From Ashinkailepas kermadecensis (taxonomy: Eukaryota > Arthropoda > Thecostraca > Neolepadidae), in contig JAOTOM010003849.1 of NCBI GenBank assembly GCA_034440615.1, positions 62,001-126,000 of the forward strand: a stretch of 64,000 nucleotides of DNA, in the 5' to 3' direction. The notes beneath the pieces are model-generated. The model saw nothing but the letters and a program-made list of their open reading frames with translations. It did not search any database and was not told the origin of the DNA. Shown piece after piece: positions 22,051-33,159 of this stretch. Position numbers and translations under genes: made by a program. Numbering within the stretch: the stretch's first letter is position 1; every line of letters starts with the position of its first letter.

Positions 22051-23750
22051 CTCAATGCCAGTGAAATACAAGGTGTCATCGTGAACTGTTACGTATGTTA
22101 AAACTGAGAAGTGAAGCTGTAAGACAGGACGGACCCAGTACCAGCGCAGTACCATGTGTGCTATTTCCACAATTTGATACAGTGCATTTATGTCACAGAT
22201 ACGTGAACAATATTCACTAAAGGAGCCTAATTTCAGAACAGTGCTACCAATTTCGACTGAAATGGACTGGTTTTCAATGCGGTCCTGCCAAAACGGAGGC
22301 ACTATTTCCGAAATCAGACTCCTCTGTCGAACATGGCACAAGTCTCTCAGGATCCATTTCGTTGTGCCGAATTGCCGAAATGAGGTTCGCGCATGTCTGA
22401 AATGGGAATACGTAAGTCTGAAGTGGTTACACTTACGTCGAAATTAAACTCAAGGTCAGTCTCCACGGCGTACATGCAGTCGATCGAACAGTTCCTTGGC
22501 GCAGCACTGTTATCCCTGAATCTGTGCCCGAAACTCGGGATGTATATTTTGCATTCTGCTCTCCCTTGTCCAGCGTACATAATACTGTCACTGCTCTCCC
22601 TCCAAGTGGCTACCGATCACTGAATTCCACTAAAACGAGTGTCTTTTCCTTTCTATTTACCACAGCAGCAACCGGCGCGCCAGTGTACCGTGTCCGACGC
22701 TCTGGCATCAGATTCCGCCGTATTCCGAACGGTGCGCCACTGCTCGACGACTGCCTATGCGGCCATTGTGCCGCACCGGATCGCTTCCTGGCGCTTCAAA
22801 GGACCGCCAAATCGCGTGGAAGCGAGAGAGGTGCGAGAAATTGTGCTGAAAAGATTCAATAGCCTTCGGATGGTGCGGACGTCGCGCCGTGGAAATTGCC
22901 GCGCACCAGGACATAAACAAGATTATAGGTGGGAAGTTTATTGATGAGGTGAGCGAACCAAACACCGATGATTAGTGGAAACGTACAGTCGTTCGCCGTT
23001 GAGCGCCTTCCCCGAAATGGCCGCGTCTGACCACAATACGCAGTAAGGAAATGACCGATAGGCGGTGACATTTATCGCAACCTTTTTCACCGTCATCGAA
23101 CGATGCGACCAGTCGACTCAATCGCAGCCGCCGCGGAACAGGTTTATTATCGGCGCACATCCGAAGGAGCCCCTCCCGAACACCTCACCGACAAACTATT
23201 CCAGCCGCCACGACTCGTCTGCTGTCAGTCGGCTCTGATTGGTCATCCTTGGCAATGAGCCCGGCTGCCGCGCGACTCATTACTCACTGCCGGAACTTCC
23301 GTCACGGAGAGGCACATTCCAGCTCGCGCCGGCCGTGGCGTGCGTCCGACACCAGTGCACGAGCGCTGTCATGTCGCTCCCTCTCCCCACGCCCATCCCG
23401 GCAGTACACTGTTGCAGGGGTACGGCCGTGCAGGTGGAATGCGGCGCTGCTGGGAGCGGGCGAGGAATGTGTTTGGATGTGGCTGCGGACGGCAGCCATG
23501 TGGTGGTGTTTCGGTGACCCGCCCGTCTGCGCCAGCGCGCCACCGACAAGACATGAATTGTGCCACGGATTAAATAATGCCCGACAGCGGGCCGGGAAAA
23601 TTCGCATGATGATCATGAGCGTGTCTCCAGGCCGGGCCTGGTTTCGTTAATCTGCCAGCACGGCGGCCGTACCTGGATCAGTGGTGTCCGATAAACGGGT
23701 CACCCCGACATGAAGATATGAGATTGTTTTGATGAAGTGTGGGACCGAAG
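22051..23750. other. Unique sequence, no gene recognised
   Basis: About 1.7 kb, AT-balanced at the left and GC-rich from about 22660. Short open frames on both strands lack recognisable domains, and I saw no convincing exon. Confidence 0.4.
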
Positions 23751-24316
23751 AATCCCGGGGATGACGTGAGACAGACCGTGGATTCCGCCGGCCGCTGGGT
23801 GGTCAGGGTTCAGGCACGAGGTTCCCCCGCCACTTGGGCGCGAGCTCGAGAATCCCACACGGCTGCCCACAGACGCGTCCGTCAGTAATCAGAATCCCGG
23901 GGATGACGTGAGACAGACCGTGGATTCCGCCGGCCGCTGGGTGGTCAGGGTTCAGGCACGAGGTTCCCCGCCACTTGCGCGCGAGCTCGAGAATCCCACA
24001 CGGCTGCCCACAGACGCGTCCGTCAGTAATCAGAATCCCGGGGATGACGTGAGACAGACCGTGGATTCCGCCGGCCGCTGGGTGGTCAGGGTTCAGGCAC
24101 GAGGTTCCCCGCCATTTGGGCGCGAGCTCGAGAATCCCACACGGCTGCCCACAGACGCGTCCGTCAGTAATCAGAATCCCGGGGATGACGTGAGACAGAC
24201 CGTGGATTCCGCCGGCCGCTGGGTGGTCAGGGTTCAGGCACGAGGTTCCCCGCCATTTGGGCGCGAGCTCGATAATCCCACACGGCTGCCCACAGACGCG
24301 TCCGTCAGTAATCAGC
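23751..24316. repeat. 141-bp tandem repeat, 4 copies
   Basis: AATCCCGGGGATGACGTGAG starts copies at 23751, 23893, 24034 and 24175. The first is 142 bp because of one extra C. The period is a multiple of 3, so the plus frame of copies 2-4 stays open as a 47-residue repeat. Codon content does not suggest a real protein. Confidence 0.95.
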
Positions 24317-25308
24317 TGCCAGGTTATTCAAATCAAGGCCGACGAATATGCCGACCCAGCAGCGCAGTCAGCTGGGACTAATTGGGCTACAGCCGCCAAC
24401 TTGCGTCAGGGTCTTGAAATTTGCGTAGCATATCGGACCTCTTGCTTTAAAAAGACGCCAAGAAAGACGCCAAGAAAATCAGAATGCTCTGACTCAGCGA
24501 TTTGTTCGCTTTTGGTGGAGCATTGTTGGTGGTTCATTATTACCTGACAACCTACAACAAAATCCTGGCTTGAATCCTTCGTGTACACACATTGTGACTG
24601 GTTTACTTGCGGTTTGGATAAATATGTTTGAACGTCTTCGAGTCAATTCGCTTCTCCTTTCCTTCAGTTAGCAGAAATGTAGCAATGAATCCAATAGTTT
24701 CGATAAATATAAATTGCAGTATAAAATAACGAGATACACATAAAAGATATCTGAACAACGCCACACTGAATTTGCTACACCCAGATACATAGTGGTTCCA
24801 TTCACTTCAATGGGCTAATGCACTCAGTGGCGTACCTAAAGGATCCACCATTATCGTTTCTAAGTCACCGGATCACAATTCCTTCCACCCTGTTCAATTT
24901 TTTTCTGGTATCCCTGAAAAGTTAGCTGACATTAGTCAAATTACGTCCGTGCATATCACTTGAAAATGAAATAAAGGATAATTGCTCGCATTTGAGTCTA
25001 TTACGTCAATCGCCACCACATCAACGTTGGTGCACGACGCAAGTGTACATACGCTCTCCGCATTCGTCGCATTCGTCACATGTCATGCGCTTGTGCCGTT
25101 TCTGCGTTTTTTTTTGCTAGGCCTCTTACGTCTTCCTAATTGCTGCAGTATGATGGACTTGTGAAATATTTGACGTCATGAAAGGCCTGGTATGGGAGTC
25201 CCTGAGAAATTCGATAAATTGAATTCGAAGATTGCTTCTCTCCTTCCCACATTTTTAGCTGGAAATAAATCTGGATGGCACTCTCAGCTTTGAAATACCT
25301 CATCTTCA
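24317..25308. other. Unique AT-rich sequence, no gene seen
   Basis: AT-rich DNA, with a CAGTGGCGTACCTAAAGG motif (about 24824) resembling a DNA-transposon terminus. No open frame of interest. Confidence 0.4.
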
Positions 25309-26770
25309 GCGGCATACCGAAGGGGTGGGGGCATTGGGGTCAGTTGCCACCTGAGAGATTGTGGGGCCCCCAAAATCGTACGTGGATTCGGAAAAATTGA
25401 GCCGGTTCCCTAAAAATCCTGCTGGGGCCCCACAAATCGCACCGGGCCCCCGAAAATCACATTCAGGGCCTAAACAAATCGCCTAGAGTACCCTGAAAAT
25501 GTGGCTGGGGCCCCTGAAACCGCACAGGGGCTCCTGAAAATCACATTGAGGTCCCTTAAAATCACATTTGGGCTCCTTAAAATCACATTAGGGCCCACAA
25601 AAATCGTTCTGGGTACCCTAAAAATGACGCTGGGGGCTCCAGAAAGTGTGACCCGTCCCCTGAGAATATCTCTGGGCCCCAAAAGTCGCCCCGGTCCCCT
25701 TCAAATCACACCGGACCTCAAAAGGTTTGGCTGGCGCCCACGAAAATCGCGCTGAGGATCCAAAAAGTCAGGCCGGGACCCGTGAAAATCACGCTGGGGC
25801 CCCAAAAGCCGTGCATGAGTCCCTGAAAGTCATGCTGTGGACACCGAAAGGTCGGACCGGAGCCCCTGGAAATCACGCGGTGTGCCCCAAAATGTTGTTT
25901 CGAGACCTGTGGAAATCACGCTGGGGGCCTCAAACGTTCGCGCCTGGGCCCCTGAAAGTCACGCTGGGGCCGAAAATGTCTTGCTGGGGTCCTTGCAAAT
26001 AGCGCTGGCCCCCCAAAAGACGGACCTGGGCCCCTGTAAATTACGTTGAGTCTGGGGGTACCAAAAGGTCGCGCCCGGACCCCGAAAATCATGCTGTGGG
26101 CTCGACAGGTCGCACCGGGGCCCCAAAAGTTTCATCATGGCCCAAAACACATGAAGCCGGGCAGCACAAAAAAACAATCCGGACATGGAAAATCACTCTG
26201 GGTCACCAACGATCACACTAAAAGCCTCCAAAACGTGTTGGACCTCCATAAAGTGTCGAGACCGCTAAAACTCGCAGTCAGGGATCCATACTATTGACGC
26301 CGGGGCCCAACAAATCGCACTTGGACCAAAAAAAAGTCGCATCCCAGCCCTTCCAGATCACACATGAGAACCAAATGTTCGCGCCGGGGCCCCAAAAGTC
26401 GCAGCTGCCCCCCCCCCCCCTCCCCCAAATCAATTCTTACCTGGAATATCACTCTGCGGCGGAAAAATATAGCGTCAAAGACCCCCAAGAATCCGTTGAG
26501 CCCGGAAAATAAACGTGTCGGGGCCACGAAATATAGAATCGGGAGCCCGAAGAATCGTACCGGGAGCCCGAAGAATTGGACCTGGGCCGAAACATATCGC
26601 GTAAGGGGCTTTATAAAAATAAAACACGACTCCCAAAAAGATCACACCGAGACTCTATCGAATCGACCCCAGCACCAATTCAATTAAAGCAATTCAGAAC
26701 AAGTCCGGAAGGAAAATTCTTCGAAGGGCTTGTCTACTCTGAATGGTGTCATCAACTGAATAAAACAACT
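25309..26770. repeat. Diverged 20-23-bp GGGCCCC/AAAATC satellite, first block with head
   Basis: The head at about 25309-25375 reads CAGCGGCATACCGAAGG, then a G-rich stretch, CCTGAGAG and TGGGGCCCCC. From there, irregular units of about 20-23 bp follow, approximating AAAATCACNCTGGGGCCCCN. Identity between neighbouring units is low and length varies, so open frames are not maintained. Confidence 0.85.
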
Positions 26771-27930
26771 CCTTAAGCAGCCGCAGTGCCATACCAAAGG
26801 AAGCCCATCCTTCCTGAGAGGGGTGGGCTCCCATGAATCGCGCCGGGATCCCTGAAAATCGCACTGGGGCCCAACAACTTTGCGTCGGGCCCCAGAATTC
26901 GTGTAAGGGGCTCAAAATAAATACAGCGGTCCCAAAAAAAACTATTGCCGGGCTAACAAAATGCACCAGAACCCGCCAGAATCGTGTTCAAACCCCAGCT
27001 ACGACAACGCGCCCACAAACTCGAGCCAAGCCCAAAAAATATCGCGCTCGGGACCCACAATTCCCGTCGGCAGTACCAAACATTTGGGTCGGAGCATCAA
27101 AAATCCCGGTCGGGGCTTCCAAAAATTGGCGTTGAGGGCCCCACAAAAGCACAGTGTGACTTCAAAAATCGCTATCGCAAGAGAATCAAGTCGGAGCCCT
27201 CCAAAATAAGGATAGATCCTGCAAAAACATATGTCCAACCAAGGAAAATCGCTCTGGAGCCCCAAACATAGCACCATATGCATTCAAAATCGCATACGGT
27301 CTCGAAGAAACGAGCCGGAGCTCGACAAATCGAGGCGCGACACAAAAAATGTGCGCATGGGGTCCGACAAAATCAGGCCGGTATTCGGACTTTTCAAAAT
27401 TCAGAAGTGATCCACAAAAATCTCATTGAGCCCAGAAAACTGGCGTTGGGCCTCCAGAATCACAAGCTTGAGTGCGAAAAGTCGCACCGAACCCGTGAAA
27501 TCGCACTGGAGACCCACACAAAATCGTGCTGGGACCCCACAAATGTGCGTGAGAAGCACCAAATAAACACGACGGGACCCTACGAGCACAACGGGAGGCC
27601 GAAAATGCACCGGGCCCTCCAAAGCGCACGGTGTCGCGCAAAAAGCACATGGCCTTAAAACATGCGTTGCAACTCTAAATAAACACATCGGGAGTTCTAC
27701 AAAAATACACCTGATGCCCTCAAAGCACACTGGGGCCATGAAGCCGCAGTAGGGCCTCAAAACAGGCTGAGGACCGCAAATAGCAGCACAGTCCCAAAAA
27801 GAACAAAAGACCGGGCACTGAATAAACACATCAGGATCTTCGAAAACATCCCGGTACATAAAGAAAATCGTCTGTGCACAAAAACACAAACCCTAAAAAG
27901 AACCGGGGTGTCAAAAGTGTGCAGGGCCCC
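26771..27930. repeat. Diverged 20-23-bp GGGCCCC/AAAATC satellite, second block with head
   Basis: Starts with CAGTGCCATACCAAAGG (about 26778), then CCTGAGAG and GGTGGGCTCCC, the same order as the head at 25309, and continues as degenerate AAAATCGC...GGGGCCCC units to about 27930, becoming more A-rich to the right. Confidence 0.8.
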
Positions 27931-28257
27931 TAACAAAATGAACTGGAATCCCAAAACACATCCGCAGAGAAGAAAAACGCAACGGATCCAAAAAGGAGGA
28001 CCGAGGAGCACCGAGCCAGTACCTCGGTTCGTTTGCACCGAGCCAGTGCCTCGGCTCAGTAGCCAATCTGGGGACATATTTAACCAAAGAGATGAGGTGC
28101 ATCGAAGCTCAACGGGTATCCAGATTTCTTAACCATCGAAACATATGGAAAGAAGGGAAGTAATCATCGAATTGAATTAGTCCAATTTTCCCCCAGCGAA
28201 CCCCCATACGAAGCCTTCCGTCACGTAAAATATGACGCAAGACTATCATGTGGCAGT
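27931..28257. other. Spacer with a short CACCGAGCCAGT repeat
   Basis: CACCGAGCCAGTACCTCGG and a near copy CACCGAGCCAGTGCCTCGG at about 28008-28055. Each can fold through CCGAG/CTCGG. Otherwise unique. Confidence 0.5.
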
Positions 28258-28383
28258 CAACAGGTAGTGACGGTTTTTGAACATGGCAACTAATTCAACA
28301 GGTCGTAAAGGTTTGTGAAAATGGCTACTAATTCAACAGGTAGTAAAAGGTTGTGGAGATTGCTACTAATTCAACAGGTCGTC
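28258..28383. repeat. 38-bp minisatellite, 3-4 diverged copies
   Basis: CAACAGGTAGT/CAACAGGTCGT at 28258, 28296, 28334 and 28372, with CTACTAATT before most copies. Confidence 0.88.
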
Positions 28384-28751
28384 ATGGTGAGCGATAGTAT
28401 CCATGAATACTCACAATTTGACGTCCCGTCTGAAATACGTGCTTACAGCATGCTAGACACTGTATTGGAATTGAGTTAGCTGGAGACTTCAGGTAGCTCA
28501 GGTAGAGGCACCAATACGATGCATGTCTGATGCCTGAAGCTCGCTCCAGTCACGCGCGTCAAGGGCTGAAGAACCGCGAAGTGTCAAGGTCATATATCAG
28601 GTCAGTGTGTGCAGTGTGCTCTGAGCGTCGATATGTCGCAGCGGTGTTGAAGGAGAGACATCGGTTCTCGAGATGAGCTTTTGGAGTTGCACCAGATGAT
28701 GTGGAGGCTCCTGCCACAAGTGATCCCACGACCAATGGTAGTGATTCGGCC
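28384..28751. other. Unique spacer, no gene seen
   Basis: About 370 bp of mixed sequence between the 38-bp repeat and the hairpin at 28752. No recognisable feature. Confidence 0.4.
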
Positions 28752-28783
28752 AGTGAAGGCTTCGCCGTAACGAAGCCTTCACT
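28752..28783. repeat. Perfect 13-bp hairpin, 6-nt loop
   Basis: AGTGAAGGCTTCG (28752-28764), loop CCGTAA, then exact reverse complement CGAAGCCTTCACT (28771-28783). No array or transposon context is evident. Confidence 0.95.
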
Positions 28784-28849
28784 ATTTGAGGAGTTTTTCA
28801 CAAACGGTAAAGAGGAGAATTGAATCGCAAGCTACATGTGTAGAGGCCT

Positions 28850-29990
28850 GTTTGCACGCGTCAGAAACCCGGCAGACTCCCGGCAGAATCGTGACGTCGG
28901 CAGGACTGGACAGGACCAGGCAGAACCGAGCAGAACCCGACGTCGGCGACATCCACAGCCTCCGACGTCGCAACATAAATGGATGACGTCACGCAATGTA
29001 TTGACCATAGCGATTATGATATAGTAGCTTCGTTCGACATCGGCGGCAGGCAGTTTGAAATATTTCAAGTTGTCTGTCTGTCGCGTTCTGTCATCGGGCG
29101 CGAACTTCGGACCGTGTCTGTGGCTGCTGTTTGGCGTTTCGGTGGCTATATTATTTTTTTAATTTGATACTGTGAGTGCCATGGACGGAGATATTTGTGA
29201 GTAAATTGTGCTTTCCGTTGTCCTTTGTAATATACCCTGCACTACAAACCAAATAAATGCAAAACATGGTATACCCTAATTCGCATGCTTTTTGGGGGGA
29301 GGGGGAAGGAGGCTCATACCACCAAATGGAGTCTGCTCAGGGGTGGAACTGTGTGTACTTTTGGTGTTCGCAATGCAGCACCATTTGCCAAGTTCAACAT
29401 TAGGCCATTGTTATTGTATGGAATGAATGAACTCAAAATTTGGCTTGGCAACACGAATCAATTTGGGAGGTCGATTCTTTCAATGCAACATCCATACGGC
29501 TAATGATCAATTTGTTCGACGTTTGGGTCACTATCCCCTTAATGATAGGTCACTATCCCCCACCCCTCGCGCGGTTCCTGCGCCCTTGTCCCTCATCCTG
29601 GCATGGATGAGCAGTTTTCGACACCATTTCCAGCTCTGTAACAGGAAGATATTTTCCTCTGCTTCCCTAATATGGTAACCTTACTACCACATCCTCCATA
29701 ACACATCACTGTTGACGTGCAAGAGCCCTTCTTGAAGTGAGATGAACCAAATATCTGGGAATTAATGCCATCTAGACACTACCGTGAGTAACACCGCTTG
29801 AGTCAATTAGTACTGCAGTGGATCATTTATGACGCGGTAAACAAACAACCGAGACGTTCCATGGCGCATTGGATAGATGACGTCATCCTGCTAGTATGAC
29901 GTTGGCAGAATGGAACGTGGCGTCAGAGCATGCCGCAATCTGCCGCCGCCTGCTACGTTCTGCCGCAGACGTCGCGAACTCAAGCTATCC
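28850..29990. other. Region bounded by similar inverted TGACGTCA/GGCAGA-rich segments
   Basis: The left side (28850-29015) has CCGGCAGACTCCCGGCAGAA, several GACGTCGGC and GGATGACGTCACGCAATG. The right side, in reverse complement (29990-29860), has GACGTCTGCGGCAGAACG, CGGCGGCAGATTG and GGATGACGTCATC followed by CAATG. Order is roughly conserved but identity is low. It could be a decayed inverted-repeat transposon or coincidence of motifs. No transposase inside. Confidence 0.25.
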
Positions 29991-30008
29991 GCTGCAGCAT
30001 GTAGCTCG

Positions 30009-30260
30009 AGCAGGTAGCTCAGTTGGTTAGAGCGCTGGCCTGCGCTGGTCTCCCCTGTCCCGGCAACGCGGGGTTCGAGTCGCTTCGCGCGCTCGCATTT
30101 AGCCCCCGACTGGGAGGGTCAGTTGGATGACCGTAATGGAATGGAACCCTGGAACCCTGGAAAGACCAGAATGGTAGCTCGTCCCCGGCCTTATCGGGCC
30201 GGGGACGAGCTACCGGGCGGCCGTGTCGGTGCATTGACGGCACGTTAAACTTTCGGTAAA
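30009..30260 (+). mobile_element. tRNA-derived SINE
   Basis: The head contains GGTAGCTCAGTTGGTTAGAG (A-box, 30013-30032) and GGGTTCGAGTC (B-box, 30071-30081), the classical internal RNA polymerase III promoter. The spacing between A and B boxes is longer than in a real tRNA, and the anticodon arm does not fold, so it is not a functional tRNA. The body runs on to about 30260, with GACGGCACGTTAAACTTTCG near the end, like the CGTTAAAC ending seen in many invertebrate SINEs. An 18-bp perfect hairpin (30173-30214) lies within the body. Confidence 0.65.
30173..30214. repeat. Perfect 18-bp hairpin, 6-nt loop, inside the SINE body
   Basis: GGTAGCTCGTCCCCGGCC (30173-30190), loop TTATCG, exact reverse complement GGCCGGGGACGAGCTACC (30197-30214). 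Confidence 0.95.
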
Positions 30261-30873
30261 AATTTTGCCGTTGAACTGGAATTCATGGATCGGGTGATGG
30301 GGTCAAGGTTCGCGCAACAAGCTCTGCTTAGCAATAGGACTCTGGTTCATAAAGCCACCCCAGGAGGAACTCGGATTAATTTTTTTAAACTTCAAAACTG
30401 CAGAGCCAAGATTCTGCCGGAATTCTGCCACTTGTAATCAGGCCTTAAGATGTACAAGGCTGTCACCCGGGGGAGGTTATCAGTGACGTCAAATTTCGCA
30501 CGTCATGTTCGACGTAAGTATCCCACAGAAGTGACAGACAGATCACGAAAACCTGTGCAGTCGTGGCCCGCCCAATCAAAGGCGAGCGAAGTATGTGAAA
30601 AATGCGCAATGGGATGAAGAAATAGTGGCGCTCATTTACCCTGACCAGCTTTCGGTCGCCGAGGTCACATCATTGGCCTTCAGAAATCTGCTCTAAGTAA
30701 GATATTCAGGGGATGTTTTGTTCGTCAGCATGTTCAAAAAGTTTCATCTTTCGAGTTCACCCGGTGAAGTTTCAGGATTGTTTTTGTTGCTAATGTTGTT
30801 GTTGAATTTGTGATATCGTTCCCTGTGTAGACGAATTGAGTTCTGGCGGGCAAGTTGCCGCCATACCATACCG

Positions 30874-30911
30874 ATCAATAAAGTACGGTTTATTTACCGT
30901 ACTTTATTGAT
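30874..30911. repeat. Perfect 16-bp hairpin, 6-nt loop
   Basis: ATCAATAAAGTACGGT (30874-30889), loop TTATTT, reverse complement ACCGTACTTTATTGAT (30896-30911). Confidence 0.95.
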
Positions 30912-31048
30912 TTGCTGCTGTGTTGTCCACTAAAGGGATGAGATCAGCGCCGACATCGCGTCATGGTTTGTTCACACTTCAATGCACTGATGCTATAACT
31001 ATGCAGCTGTACCGCACTTGCACTGGGTGCACAGGACCTGGCTGCTTA

Positions 31049-31074
31049 TCATGTCCATGGCGCCATGGACATGA
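31049..31074. repeat. Perfect 26-bp palindrome
   Basis: TCATGTCCATGGC joined directly to its reverse complement GCCATGGACATGA with no loop. Confidence 0.95.
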
Positions 31075-33159
31075 GAGGGATCAAGAGGCGTCAAGGGATC
31101 ATGAGAAAGAAGCTCTCCCGTGTTGGCTGTGTCTGAAATGACATGATAACGCTGGTGTTGTGGTGTGGGTTATGCTCTTTTTTAGTGTGATCAACACAGG
31201 CGACATATAGCTATACCACGTTGTTCAAAACATTCAGACCTATTTTATGGACGACGACGATTCTTGGAATCCGCGGGCAATGGTCTTATTATGCTGCCTC
31301 TCTGCCGAGATTATCTGGAATTAGACAATGCGGCTGACGAAGAACCCAACACCGACGTGATTACGCATGGACAATTGCGTTCCGATCAGCTCGCACACGT
31401 CGACAGAGCCGTAATGACACGGCAAATGGCGGCAACTACGCCGGCTAGCTACCGATCACCTCCGTCTGGCTGGCTGCTTTGTCGACACTCGCGCCGAGGC
31501 GCAGGTGGCGCATGTCTCTGCAGGTATTCCTCGACCGGCGACAAAGGTGTCAACAAGATGTGACAGACGGGGGCACATCCATCAGTCGGGATAAATACTG
31601 CGCGAGCCGGACCCGGATAAATGCCGCGCGCCGCCGCCGCACGGCAGCCCCATTCAATCATGCCGCGCCACGTCTGCCGCTGCCCCCTGCCGAATTTCAT
31701 AGCAGCTAATCGACTGCACATAATGACAAATGAGAGCCGAATTCTCGCCCTTTGTTCTTTTGTGTCGCAGCGCGCCCGTCCTCCGCGCTCACAGCTCTAT
31801 TGGAGACAGAGGCGCGTCCAGGCTCGGCAAGAGGGGAGCACCGATCACCGAGAGCATGTTGTGTAGTGGTGTCTTCATTCGATCGTGAATTGAGCGAAAT
31901 GTAACATCTGGTGTTTGCGTGGTGTTTAAGAAAGACGGATAAATACTTTGGACGCCAGTGCACACTGAGGTCAGAAGCTGGAAAAGGCCGAGAGACCATT
32001 GGCGGCACGACTGAAGAGAGTGTAAATTAACCGTGCTCATTTCATCCTACAAAACGACGGTGGAAAGCGTGAAGGTACAGTGGCGCAAATATGCCAGAAA
32101 TGTGGTGGCGACGCCGTGCTCCGTCCCCGCTCGTGTCGCTGAAGTTAATTATCTCACGACCCGGACATTGGCGCCGCTTTTGGGCCGTTCAGGTACCGGT
32201 CGGCGTTTCGGAATTCGAAGAATCTGTCGCACGTTTTGGTCCGCTGTGCTCCGTATCATGACCTTCCACATTAGGGAAGAAAAACATTGGACATGTGTGG
32301 CAGCCTAGGAATGATCGATTATGAAAAGTTATATTCCAGGAAAAGTCATGCTGCGTGCCTTTTCCTCGGCGGAAATGATGTCTGGATGTACCCAACGTTT
32401 TCCCATGAATTCAACATTCAGCAACAGCGAACTCAAAGTATCAGATTAATTGTATGAATCATCTCACCGACAGTTCGATTACCGATCCGGGCAACGCCAT
32501 GTGAAGCCCATGGTTCGTTCCTACCATGGCCATGATTACAGAACTACAACAGTCCGCAAACAACGGCCCAGCTCTTCATGGCTCAGTTCCAGTGAAATGC
32601 GACCACCCACATTTATACATGCATTATTCTGTCTCCATTCATGTCGGCTTAGTGGTGCTTTTGTCCGGTCGTCAGCAGAAGCTGATGCCCCTCCCCTCCC
32701 CCTCCCGTGTCAGCCTTGGACCGGCCGCAACGTAGTGGGAGGTCCCGCGCCCTTACACGTACCCCCGGGGGTTCTCTCCCACTAGATTAGTTAGGACGCC
32801 TGCTCCAGTCAGCACGATCCTAAAGGGGCTGAACAAAATGGAACCAGACAATCGGTGCGGCTGCCAATCGTTATCACCAGCTTCCAGTGGGTGGCCATGT
32901 GCGGGCGGATGTTCCAAGATTGAAGGAGAGTGGGTTCCACATCCTGGGCGATATGGAAATGAGGGCAGTTCGGAACAAGCATGTATCCGATCAGTACTTA
33001 GCAGTTTGGTTCAACTTGTGTCCAGATCCAGGAGGACCTGTATCTTATCGTAGTAGCCCTGCACCACACGCCTCCGTCCAGCTTCTATTTCTCCGTGGTC
33101 GAGTGGTGTCAACCTTCCTAGCTACATGCCACCGTCTCCCTACCCAACTGGTGCCCAGG

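Larger units (their letters stand above)
30261..33159. other. Unique sequence, no gene recognised
   Basis: About 2.9 kb of mostly non-repetitive DNA holding only the two palindromes noted separately. Short open frames on both strands show no recognisable domain. Confidence 0.4.

Noticed and set aside
28752..28783. Rho-independent terminator
   Set aside because: There is a stem-loop, but no U-run, and the genome is eukaryotic.
30009..30097. Functional tRNA gene
   Set aside because: A and B boxes are good, but the A-B spacing is too long and there is no proper anticodon arm. SINE head instead.
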